Shown here: positions 23,630-31,038 of the stretch, piece by piece
How positions within the stretch are numbered: position 1 is the stretch's first letter
Layout: every line of letters begins with the position of its first letter
The notes under the pieces: generated by a model
Told to the model about the DNA's origin: nothing
The model's input: only the letters and a program-made list of their open reading frames with translations
Databases searched by the model: none
Position numbers and translations under genes: made by a program
Origin: an uncultured Veillonellaceae bacterium
GTDB lineage: Bacteria > Bacillota > Negativicutes > Selenomonadales > Selenomonadaceae
Length of the DNA: 32,464 nucleotides
Direction of reading: 5' to 3'
Assembly (NCBI GenBank): GCA_902773295.1
Contig: CACYDT010000124.1
Span: 1-32,464 of the forward strand

Positions 23630-24576
23630 TCACCATCCTTCTCTGGCTGTGGTTGCGGCTGCGGAATTGCGGGAATGTAATGGATTTTGCGGAAGCGCTC
23701 GAGAGGCGCAATCTCCACGCCGCGCCCCTTCAAAGCGGCAAGAAGCCAATCCACCTTGTCTGCGAGATCCACTTTTCTTGCGATTTTTTCCGGTTTCTCG
23801 TCCTTGATGGTCGGTTTCATGTCCACTGCGGGCCTGTTATCCGACTTCCCCGGAGTCACTGCCTTCGGCTCGACGAAACGCGCCACGGGCACGGCAATGA
23901 TGCTGCCAAAGGGCACCGTGGCCGCATAGGCGGCAACCTGTTCCGGGGTCTCCATAGCCTCCGACCGGAACCAGGCATTCTCCTTCACCGCATAGGGAAT
24001 CCCCGCCGCCTTCACGCTTTTCAGTATCTCATCCTCGTAGCGGATGCGGGGGGCACGGAAATACTTCGGAGTAAATTCCGAGAGCATGGCAATCACCTTC
24101 TGGGTGCGGCAGAGCTGGCTGATTTGCTCCTCCACCGGCTGCTTCTCGATGCCCGTCACTCCGACAAACGTGAAATTTCCTATTTCCTGCCCCGCCTCCT
24201 GGATTGCCTTGAGGGTTTCCGGCTGATCTGCGGCATTCTGCCCTTCCACAAAAAACACTGCCGGAACCTTGTGCCTTGCAAGCACATCCAGAAGGCGCAT
24301 GGTCAGAGGACGCTCTGGCAGGCCGTCAAAGACAATCGCGACCGCAGAAACATTGGCAGGAAGCGTCGTGACTACCTCCGCCGGCTGCAGATCCGCCTTG
24401 CCCCGCTCCTCCATCGCCTTTGCAATCTCCTCCCGTGCCTGGTAAGTGGCGCTCAAATCCGTGATATCCGCCCCCGGATGAGGAGCCTCGATCACATGGT
24501 CGCGGACGTAGATCAGCCCCCCGACGATGACGGCCAAAACCAGCAGGACGATGAGTCCCAGTTTCTTGTAGCTCAT
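23626..24576 (-). CDS. NodB-fold protein with lost catalytic residues (pseudo-deacetylase)
   Basis: 316 residues from ATG 24576 (GGGGGAGG upstream), overlapping a 20-codon mini-ORF as ATGA. One membrane helix (about 6-24) anchors it. The NodB fold is visible: AVAIVFDGLPERP (79-90) stands where TFDDGP should be, VPAVFFVEGQ, EIGNFTFVG (131-139) where GNHTxxH should be, YFRAPRIRY (172-180) and GSIIAVPV where the last His motif should be. Both metal His and one Asp are gone, so it is probably not a deacetylase but a binding or assembly subunit. The tail is proline-rich (PQPQPQP). Its stop overlaps the synthase start, so it is tightly tied to the PilZ-GT2 protein and may be its membrane partner. 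Confidence 0.82.
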   Translation of the reverse strand: MSYKKLGLIVLLVLAVIVGGLIYVRDHVIEAPHPGADITDLSATYQAREEIAKAMEERGKADLQPAEVVTTLPANVSAVAIVFDGLPERPLTMRLLDVLARHKVPAVFFVEGQNAADQPETLKAIQEAGQEIGNFTFVGVTGIEKQPVEEQISQLCRTQKVIAMLSEFTPKYFRAPRIRYEDEILKSVKAAGIPYAVKENAWFRSEAMETPEQVAAYAATVPFGSIIAVPVARFVEPKAVTPGKSDNRPAVDMKPTIKDEKPEKIARKVDLADKVDWLLAALKGRGVEIAPLERFRKIHYIPAIPQPQPQPEKDGE

Positions 24577-24635
24577 TCGCTGCCTCCCCCGCCTGTCCCA
24601 GGAACTGTGGTCTCCTGCTTGTCTGAATCTGTCAT
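24573..24635 (-). CDS. Putative 20-residue coupling mini-ORF
   Basis: In the 79-base gap between dehydrogenase and pseudo-deacetylase, an ATG at 24635 with AAGGAA about 10 bases upstream opens a 20-codon frame (starting MTDSDKQETT, ending GGGGSE). Its TGA overlaps the next ATG as ATGA, as at other junctions of this operon. It is hydrophilic, without a recognisable motif. It may be a coupler rather than a functional peptide. Confidence 0.5.
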   Translation of the reverse strand: MTDSDKQETTVPGTGGGGSE

Positions 24636-24649
24636 GTCGCACAGTTCCT
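24600..24649 (-). promoter_or_regulatory. 10-bp inverted repeat enclosing the mini-ORF start
   Basis: AGGAACTGTG (24600-24609) and CACAGTTCCT (24640-24649) are perfect complements with 30 bases between. In the minus-strand RNA the upstream arm contains the mini-ORF ribosome site and the loop its ATG, so folding would block initiation. It could also be an mRNA processing or stability element. No T tract follows. Confidence 0.5.
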
Positions 24650-24655
24650 TACAAT

Positions 24656-25990
24656 TTATAGTCTCCAATAAAAATATCCTCTTGCCTCGAATTCCTGCCG
24701 GGAATACATGGCCTTTACATCCACCAAGATTTTTTTCTTTCCCGGATTCCCGTAGAAGCGCCCGATATCCTCCGGGGAGAAGTGCCGGTATGCCTCGTGC
24801 GCCACCAGGAACACAAGGCAATCCGCATCGACGATTTGAGAAGGATCCACAAGGCGGATCCCATATTCTTTCCAAAAAGCCTCGGGATCAGCCATGGCAT
24901 CCGATGCCTGGGGATGAAGCCCATAGTCCTCCAAACGGCGGTAGATATCCACCGAGCGCGAGTTCCTCGTGTCCGGGCAGTCTTCCTTGAATGTCATGCC
25001 CAACAGGAACACCTTCGCATGGCTGGCATCTACGCCTGCCCGCAACATGGTCTTCACGGTTTCTTGCGCCACAAAATCGCTCATGCCGTCATTGACATGC
25101 CTTCCTGCTGCAATGATCTGGGAATAGTAACCGAGGGTTTCCGCCTCATAGATGAAATAATGGGGATCGACTCCGATGCAGTGCCCCCCTACCAGGCCGG
25201 GACGGAAGCCCAGGGCATTCCACTTCGTATCCATGGCCTTTGCCACCTCATCGGTATCAATGCCCATCCGATGAAACACGATGGACAGCTCATTCATGAA
25301 GGCGATATTGATATCGCGCTGTGCGTTCTCCACGAGTTTCGCCGCCTCCGCCACCCGGATGTCCGGCGCCTCATAGACATGATCGATGACCATTTGGTAG
25401 ACCGCTGCGATCTCGTGCCTCGACTCCGCATCCATCCCCGCAACGATCTTCACAATGTTCTTCAGGCGATGCTTCCGATCCCCGGGATTGATGCGTTCCG
25501 GCGAATAGCCAATCTTGAAATCCTTCCCGCAAACAAGGCCCGACACCTTTTCCAGAACGGGCTTGCAGACATCCTCCGTCACCCCCGGGTACACAGTGGA
25601 CTCATAAACGACAATGCTGCCCGCAGAAAGATACTTTGCCACGGTGCGCGTCGCAGACTGCACCGGATCAAGGTCCGGCGTCTTGTCCCTGTTGATGGGT
25701 GTCGGCACAGAAACGATAATGAAGCATGCCTCGGAAAGCCTGGCAGGATCCGAAGTGAACTCAATTGCCGCCTCCTTGAGCGCATCGTTCCCAATCTCTT
25801 CCGTGACATCCTCTCCCCTGCGATATGCCTTGAGCTTTTCCTCGTTCTGATCAAACCCTATCACAGAAAAACATGCGGCAAACGCGGCTGCCAGAGGCAG
25901 GCCTACATATCCCAGACCAACCACGGCCAGCTTCGAGGTCCCTTCCTGCAAGCGTTTCAGTATATCCATTCTCCAAGCCTCCAAATTCAT
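24656..25990 (-). CDS. Nucleotide-sugar 6-dehydrogenase (TviB/WbpO/WbpA type)
   Basis: 444 residues. The start at 25990 overlaps the barrel-protein stop as ATGA; an ATG at 25969 with GGAGG 8 bases before it is a good alternative. The Rossmann motif VVGLGYVGLP is at 24-32, IIVSVPTP at 91-98 and ESTVYPGVTED at 130-140. YSPERINPGD (162-171) and GGHCIGVDPHYF (catalytic Cys271) are typical of the UDP-HexNAc dehydrogenase branch rather than the UDP-glucose branch. It oxidises C6 of a UDP-N-acetylhexosamine twice with NAD+ to give a UDP-hexosaminuronic acid, a polymer precursor. It is the only precursor enzyme in the operon, so the polymer probably contains an acidic sugar. Which hexosamine epimer is used cannot be read from motifs by eye. 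Confidence 0.92.
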   Translation of the reverse strand: MNLEAWRMDILKRLQEGTSKLAVVGLGYVGLPLAAAFAACFSVIGFDQNEEKLKAYRRGEDVTEEIGNDALKEAAIEFTSDPARLSEACFIIVSVPTPINRDKTPDLDPVQSATRTVAKYLSAGSIVVYESTVYPGVTEDVCKPVLEKVSGLVCGKDFKIGYSPERINPGDRKHRLKNIVKIVAGMDAESRHEIAAVYQMVIDHVYEAPDIRVAEAAKLVENAQRDINIAFMNELSIVFHRMGIDTDEVAKAMDTKWNALGFRPGLVGGHCIGVDPHYFIYEAETLGYYSQIIAAGRHVNDGMSDFVAQETVKTMLRAGVDASHAKVFLLGMTFKEDCPDTRNSRSVDIYRRLEDYGLHPQASDAMADPEAFWKEYGIRLVDPSQIVDADCLVFLVAHEAYRHFSPEDIGRFYGNPGKKKILVDVKAMYSRQEFEARGYFYWRL

Positions 25991-28365
25991 TGATCATTCC
26001 TATAATTGCTGAAATAACCGGTCAACGCTCCCCATATCGTGCTGCTGGCAGCACCTGTCGCCAAATCCCTCAAATAATAGTACTCCAATCCCATATAAAG
26101 ATCCGGGCAAATCGTATAGTTCGCTCCCAGCCCTATGCCGCGAAAACCGCCCCGCCCCGGAAGGGCATCAGCGCTCATGAGATCTGCCATACCGTTCATC
26201 GTATGGCTGACATAGGTCGAACTCGGCTGGCGGTAGAGCTTCAACCAATAGGAGAGCGCTCCGGCCTGCCACATCTTATCCATCCCGTAAGCCAGGGACA
26301 AGATATAGCCGAACCCGTTTCCGGCTCTGGCATCCTGCCCATACAGAAGCATCGCGCCGAAATCAAAAACCCCCAATGGCATTCGATACTTCGCCATGTA
26401 GATATTCCTGGCCGCCCCACGGATATCGTCAAAATGATAATACCCGGCTCCGGCAGTATAGCCGGTTCCCTTGTAGGAGGCTGTGACATCAAGGGCATGG
26501 CTCCCATTGTTCACGGAACCGTATTCGGCAGTATACTGGACCGGGTCTCCCCCTGATACGCGCACGCCCTTGAACCTGCTGTCGTAAATATTCCCTTCGG
26601 CCATATTGCTGCCAAAAACACCGGCATCCACTTTCACATCCCCGATGTTCCCTTCGAGATAATACCTGTCCAGTCTCAGTCTGTCATTTTTCGCCCCTTC
26701 TTTTCCCGAAAGGGTGTGCTCCAGTTCTATCATGCCAAGGGCATGCCAGTTGTTGTCAATGTTGAAATCCGGATAGAAACGGAAACGCAGCCTGGTACGC
26801 CCTCCAATGCCTTCCCTGCCGGAAGAATACCCGGAATCCAGCCGCACCTCTCCGCCAATCCTGAATTTCCTGACAGGGATATCGCGAACCGACTGAGCAG
26901 AAAACAGTTGTTCCGCAGCAGCTTCATCATCCATGTATTCCGGACTGAAATATTCCGACAGGAACAGGGAACGGGTTCCCGTTGCCTCCGACAAGACCTG
27001 CCCCGCCTGCGGAAATCCCGCCATTGCTGCAGAAGGCTCCTTGCCGGCCACGGATTGGGACCATTGCAATTTTTGCCATGACCGCACATACTCGCGTGCC
27101 GCATACTGGAATTCCTTCTGGTCTTTTTCCGCCGCTTCCTGCAAAGGCTTCATGGCATCCTCATCAACACCGGAAACAACGGCATTTGACAGGCTTTCCA
27201 AGCTTCGCCTTGCCTGTTCCATCTTGCTCCGGTACTTGGCCAGCGCAGCTTCTGCCTGCTCTCTCGCCGCCTTTTCCTCAGCTCCCTCGGAAGCACGCCG
27301 CCCCTCCACCGCCGCATCATCCAGATATCCTTCCTTGACCATCCATGCCTGCAAAGCGGCTTTGGACCGCGCCACCTCCTCCATGATTCCGGAAACCGCC
27401 GAACCTTTTTCCTCCTTCGGCAAAACTCTCGGCGATGTCCCCGCTTCTTTCTGCACGGGATCCTGCCCCGCCGTCGCCCGGTTCCAGGCTGCTGACACCT
27501 TGGCCTGTGCATAGTCGCGTGCTGCCAGCTCAACAGCTTCCTGGCTCGACTCCGCTTTTTCCTTCAGATATTCCATGCGTTCCAGCCGGTTCTCCCCTCG
27601 CAGGGAACGGCGCAGGAGCCATTCCTGATCCCGTTTGGCCTTGCCCTCTGCCCTTTTGTATTGGGACAGTGCCTGTGATTCCTGATTTTTTGCAGATTTC
27701 GTCTTCCTCTCGTCCTTCTTCGCCTCTGCTTGCATAGCTGCCCCGGAAGCAGACAGTTCCTGCTGGAATTCCTTTTGAAGAAGCACCACATCTGTCATGA
27801 ATAGAGGAAGAGATCCCAGCAGCGCCTCCTGGCGCGCACGGTCTTGCTGCAACATGGTATAACGCCATTGCGTCCTTTCCTTTGCCTGGATATAGTCCTG
27901 CGCCGCTGTCTGGAGTTCCTCCTGCTTTGTTTCCGCCAATTCCAACGAAGGACGCAGAATCTCCATGCGCTCTGACCCTTTCACGGAATAATGCGTCAAT
28001 CTCTGTGCGCTCTTCCCTGCCCAGTCCAATGCCTGCTTGTACCGCTTCAGCGCATATTCTTCCTGCTCTTTCGATATCTTCCATTGGACTTCGTCCATCA
28101 TGCATACAAGGGAAATGCGCCCATACTCATCCACAATGGAATCGGCTTGCGTGGCTTCTATCCGCTTCAATGCCTTGGAAACAACCGCCGCCAGTTGCTC
28201 GCGCGAGAACGACCTGCACCCGGAAGAGGGCAGTTCAACGATGCCTTCTGCGCCCAAGCGCATAACGGCATCATACGCCCACTCCGGCACCATCGCCTCT
28301 GCATGGACAGGGCAAACCTGTGCAGCACAAACAAGGAATGCACAAGAAGCCGCAACCTGCCTCAC
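25987..28365 (-). CDS. SLH-coiled coil-beta-barrel outer-membrane protein (copy 2, operon head)
   Basis: 792 residues from GTG 28365, after AAGGAGG. Signal peptide about 1-22 (AASCAFLVCAAQVCPVHA). One SLH-like module at about 27-70 (WAYDAVMRLGAEGIVELP, then SFSREQLAAVVSKAL), a coiled coil at about 100-470 rich in KEEYALKRYKQAL-like heptads, and a barrel at about 480-792 (KFRIGGEVRLDSGYSSGREG). It is almost collinear with the protein at 14453-16831, with most changes in the middle of the coiled coil. It is the first gene after the TTGACA promoter, and its stop overlaps the dehydrogenase start. That makes it part of the polysaccharide operon, consistent with a dedicated outer-membrane channel or envelope tether. 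A general porin duplicated into the locus is the alternative. Confidence 0.85.
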   Translation of the reverse strand: MRQVAASCAFLVCAAQVCPVHAEAMVPEWAYDAVMRLGAEGIVELPSSGCRSFSREQLAAVVSKALKRIEATQADSIVDEYGRISLVCMMDEVQWKISKEQEEYALKRYKQALDWAGKSAQRLTHYSVKGSERMEILRPSLELAETKQEELQTAAQDYIQAKERTQWRYTMLQQDRARQEALLGSLPLFMTDVVLLQKEFQQELSASGAAMQAEAKKDERKTKSAKNQESQALSQYKRAEGKAKRDQEWLLRRSLRGENRLERMEYLKEKAESSQEAVELAARDYAQAKVSAAWNRATAGQDPVQKEAGTSPRVLPKEEKGSAVSGIMEEVARSKAALQAWMVKEGYLDDAAVEGRRASEGAEEKAAREQAEAALAKYRSKMEQARRSLESLSNAVVSGVDEDAMKPLQEAAEKDQKEFQYAAREYVRSWQKLQWSQSVAGKEPSAAMAGFPQAGQVLSEATGTRSLFLSEYFSPEYMDDEAAAEQLFSAQSVRDIPVRKFRIGGEVRLDSGYSSGREGIGGRTRLRFRFYPDFNIDNNWHALGMIELEHTLSGKEGAKNDRLRLDRYYLEGNIGDVKVDAGVFGSNMAEGNIYDSRFKGVRVSGGDPVQYTAEYGSVNNGSHALDVTASYKGTGYTAGAGYYHFDDIRGAARNIYMAKYRMPLGVFDFGAMLLYGQDARAGNGFGYILSLAYGMDKMWQAGALSYWLKLYRQPSSTYVSHTMNGMADLMSADALPGRGGFRGIGLGANYTICPDLYMGLEYYYLRDLATGAASSTIWGALTGYFSNYRNDQ

Positions 28366-28397
28366 AACAACCCCCTCCTTGCTTCAATATCCTATTT

Positions 28398-28426
28398 ATC
28401 CTAACTCTTGCAACAGAAAATGTCAA
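28398..28426 (-). promoter_or_regulatory. Sigma70-type promoter of the polysaccharide operon
   Basis: A perfect -35 TTGACA (plus-strand 28421-28426), a 17-base spacer and -10 TAGGAT (28398-28403). The start would fall near 28391, leaving only about 25 bases of leader, so there is no room for a riboswitch. It is the only convincing promoter found upstream of the train of genes down to 17038. Confidence 0.7.
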
Positions 28427-28529
28427 AATTCCTTAGTTATTTTTCTCCATAACCCCTTTGTCTTCCTGCTTCTCCTGCAAATATGCCTCCCGAAAAAATC
28501 TTCCTATGGCAAAATCCGCGAAATGGCGT

Positions 28530-28535
28530 TATAAT
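28530..28535 (+). promoter_or_regulatory. -10 box of the 78-residue gene
   Basis: A perfect TATAAT with a weak -35 (TGGCAA, 17 bases upstream). The roughly 70-base leader holds a short hairpin, GCCTGT with ACAGGC (28575-28580 and 28587-28592), and a strong ribosome site, GGGAGGAA. Confidence 0.5.
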
Positions 28536-28612
28536 GTATTCGTAGAGTTGCTTTTGATAGATTTACAGTGGATTGCCTGTCACCAAACAGGCTTTCAGAT
28601 GGGAGGAATTTT

Positions 28613-28849
28613 ATGGCTCTCACCAGAGATACAAAAGAACTTGCCATGGAGATGGCAAAACGCCTGTTGGTCGATCACATGAGCCGCAACAGAACCTGGT
28701 TCAAGTCGCCCTGGCCGGACGAGAAAGGCAGGTACTACATTTTCCAGAGCCACAAGATTGACGATGAGAAGCTCCCCACGGAGTTTCCCCATGAGAAGCT
28801 GTACTACCGCGAAATCGGAGACGGCTGGGCAATCACCGTGGGGTATTGA
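28613..28849 (+). CDS. Small unknown soluble protein
   Basis: 78 residues from ATG 28613, five to six bases after GGGAGGAAT; an in-frame ATG at 28568 has no ribosome site. It begins MALTRDTKELAMEMAKRLLV (a helix), then has an aromatic, charged middle (NRTWFKSPWPDEKGRYYIF) and ends in strands (KLYYREIGDGWAITVGY). There is no signal peptide or membrane helix. Its own promoter and a strong terminator mark it as a single-gene unit. It is not related to the polysaccharide genes, which run the other way, and I do not recognise its family. Confidence 0.7.
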   Translation: MALTRDTKELAMEMAKRLLVDHMSRNRTWFKSPWPDEKGRYYIFQSHKIDDEKLPTEFPHEKLYYREIGDGWAITVGY

Positions 28850-28896
28850 CAGATAACAGTGGGAAGGAACCGCCGTGGATGGCACCGCATCCCGGA

Positions 28897-28940
28897 AAAG
28901 AAGAAGGGCACAGCATTTTGCTGTGCCCTTCTTCTTTCCT
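28897..28940. terminator. Intrinsic terminator, probably bidirectional
   Basis: Arms 28897-28915 and 28919-28937 pair perfectly over 19 bp (AAAGAAGAAGGGCACAGCA and complement) around TTT, followed on the plus strand by TTTCCTATTTTT. The Cys-rich feo gene on the minus strand ends at 28939, right at the stem, so it likely shares it. Confidence 0.85.
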
Positions 28941-29103
28941 ATTTTTCTGTATGGCAACACGTGCAACCCTTTCCGCTGCATTCACACCCGGAACATCCGT
29001 CCGACAGGCAATCACATTGCCCGGAAATGAAATTGCGGTATATGTGGCGCAAGGCAAAGAACATAGCTGCCAACAGGACAGCCCCAATTACATAATTCGC
29101 CAT
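28939..29103 (-). CDS. FeoB-associated Cys-rich membrane protein
   Basis: 54 residues, ATG at 29103 with GGGAGGG about 7 bases before it. It has one N-terminal membrane helix (NYVIGAVLLAAMFFALRHIY) and a cytoplasmic tail with eight Cys in 21 residues (QCDCLSDGCSGCECSGKGCT, then CC). This is the layout of the short Cys-rich proteins found directly after feoB in Firmicutes (the PF12669-type FeoB-associated family). It starts 28 bases after the feoB stop, so feoA, feoB and this gene form one operon. The Cys cluster probably handles Fe2+ or a Fe-S centre for FeoB; the family's biochemistry is little studied. Confidence 0.88.
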   Translation of the reverse strand: MANYVIGAVLLAAMFFALRHIYRNFISGQCDCLSDGCSGCECSGKGCTCCHTEK

Positions 29104-29131
29104 AGGACTTCCCTCCCAGCATCATATCAAT

Positions 29132-31027
29132 TCAAAACCCCATCAGTCTCCCAATCTGGTACACCAGCAAGGACACCAGCCAGGCGACAGCAAACATGTA
29201 AACGGCAGAGAAGCCCATCCATTTCCAGCCGCCCGCCTCTTTCTTGATGGTGCCCAGCGCCGTAACGCAAGGCGTATAGAGCTGGGAGAACACCATGAAA
29301 GAAAAGGCGGAAAGAGACGTGAAGGCTGCGCCCATGCCACTATTGAGGAATGTCTGTGCCGCTTCGGCAGCCTCATCCGCATCGATTTCCCCGGCCACTC
29401 CATAGAGCACGCCAATCGTGGAAACCACAGTCTCCTTTGCCAAAATGCCGGAAATAACCGCAGCACCGGCTTCCCAGGTATCGAACCCATGGAAGGCAAA
29501 GAGCGCGCAGACAGCACCGCCCAGGCTTGCGAGGAAGCTATCGCCCATCTCCTCCACTGGGCCGGACATATTATAGTTGGACAGGAACCAGATGAAGACA
29601 CTGGCCACAAAGATAATCGTACCTGCCTTGACGAGATAGCCCTTGCCCTTTTCCCAAGTCTCAAGGAGGACGGTCTTCATCTCAGGCATGCGGTAAGGCG
29701 GCAATTCCAGAAGGAAGGTAGACCCCTTGTCCTTGAAAATCGTGGAACCGAAAACCTTCGCCATAACAACCGCCATGACCACGCCAATGATGTACATAAG
29801 GAATACCACATTTGCGGCATTCTCCGGGAAGAACATGGCTGCAAACAATGCCATAATGGGAAGTTTTGCCCCGCAGGTCAGGAAGGGCGTAACGAGAATC
29901 GATATCATGCGATCCTTCTCAGAGTCCAGGGCGCGGGCACCCATAATGGCAGGCACTCCGCAGCCAAACCCCATCATAAGCGGCATGACGCCCTTGCCCG
30001 TAAGGCCAAGGCGGCGCATGAGAGGATCGGTGATAAAGGCAACGCGAGCCATATACCCCGTGCCATCCAGGAAACTCAAGCAGAAGAACAGGATGAAAAT
30101 CAAGGGCACAAAGGTCAGCACAGCTCCCACACCGGCAATCACACCATCGACGAGCAAGGACTGGAGCCATTCCGACACGCCTGCCGCTTCCAAAAGCTCT
30201 GCCGCCCCCTCGGTAACAGGGCCGCTGATAAGATCATCCAGCGCATCCGCAATGGGCTGCCCAATCCAGGTAAAGGTAATCTGGAACACCGCATAGAGAA
30301 TCAAGAGGAAAATCACAGGCGCCAGAATCCCGTTCGCAAGATAGGAATCTATCTTCTCCGACTTGGTAGGGCCGAGATTGTTCACCGTCACAGCCTGGCT
30401 GACAATCGTATCAATCAGAGCGTAGCGGGCAGCAATCACGTCTTCCTCAATAGCCTCCTGAGGTTTGCCGCTCCTGCAGATCTCCTCTATATGGGCGATA
30501 TGCTCCCGGATCATTTCCGAAGGCTGGTACCGCTCCATGACCTCGGTGGTAAACACGTCCAGGAGCGTCCTGATACTGTCACTGCTGCGGGCCGTCGTCT
30601 CCACCACGGGCATTCCGAGAAGCTCGCTCAATTTCGTAGCGCTCACGCTCATGCCGCGGCGCTTCGCCTCGTCCTGCATGTTCAGGTCCACAAGAAGGGG
30701 AATTCCTTTCTCCATGAGCTGGATTGTCAGGAACAGGTTTCTTTCCAGGTTAGAAGAATCCACCACATCCACAACAATATCCATCTTGTTGTTCATGAGA
30801 AAATTGATGACGATTTCCTCCTCCGGGGAACGGGCATTGATGCTGTAAGTTCCCGGAAGATCCACCACTGAAATGTCACGATCCTTGTAATTCAGGTAAC
30901 CGACCTTCTTGTCCACCGTAACCCCCGGCCAGTTGCCAATCTTCTGGCGGGCGCCGGTCAGCTGGTTGAATATCGTGGACTTGCCGGTATTCGGATTGCC
31001 CGTGAGGGCAACGGCTAGCATTGACAT
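29132..31027 (-). CDS. feoB: Ferrous iron transporter FeoB
   Basis: 631 residues. It imports Fe2+ across the inner membrane. The N-terminal G domain shows G1 GNPNTGKS (10-17), G3 DLPGTYS (56-62) and G4 NMQD (116-119), followed by the GDI-type helical domain. The membrane part has two Gate regions: FILFFCLSFLDGTGYMARVA with FGCGVPAIMGARAL (the conserved Cys gate), and the second with FLTCGAKLPI and ILAKETVVSTIGVLYG. Length is typical of Firmicute FeoB, shorter than the E. coli protein. The start is 11 bases after feoA. The operon carries Fur-type sites in its promoter, so it should be induced by iron shortage. Confidence 0.97.
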   Translation of the reverse strand: MSMLAVALTGNPNTGKSTIFNQLTGARQKIGNWPGVTVDKKVGYLNYKDRDISVVDLPGTYSINARSPEEEIVINFLMNNKMDIVVDVVDSSNLERNLFLTIQLMEKGIPLLVDLNMQDEAKRRGMSVSATKLSELLGMPVVETTARSSDSIRTLLDVFTTEVMERYQPSEMIREHIAHIEEICRSGKPQEAIEEDVIAARYALIDTIVSQAVTVNNLGPTKSEKIDSYLANGILAPVIFLLILYAVFQITFTWIGQPIADALDDLISGPVTEGAAELLEAAGVSEWLQSLLVDGVIAGVGAVLTFVPLIFILFFCLSFLDGTGYMARVAFITDPLMRRLGLTGKGVMPLMMGFGCGVPAIMGARALDSEKDRMISILVTPFLTCGAKLPIMALFAAMFFPENAANVVFLMYIIGVVMAVVMAKVFGSTIFKDKGSTFLLELPPYRMPEMKTVLLETWEKGKGYLVKAGTIIFVASVFIWFLSNYNMSGPVEEMGDSFLASLGGAVCALFAFHGFDTWEAGAAVISGILAKETVVSTIGVLYGVAGEIDADEAAEAAQTFLNSGMGAAFTSLSAFSFMVFSQLYTPCVTALGTIKKEAGGWKWMGFSAVYMFAVAWLVSLLVYQIGRLMGF

Positions 31028-31038
31028 GATTGCATCTC

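Noticed and set aside
28366-28397. A c-di-GMP or other riboswitch before the polysaccharide operon
   Set aside because: The predicted leader is only about 25 bases, too short for any known riboswitch fold.
30471-31020. Degenerate G4 motif in FeoB as a sign of a pseudogene
   Set aside because: NMQD still fits the NxxD rule, and all other G motifs and the gate regions are intact.
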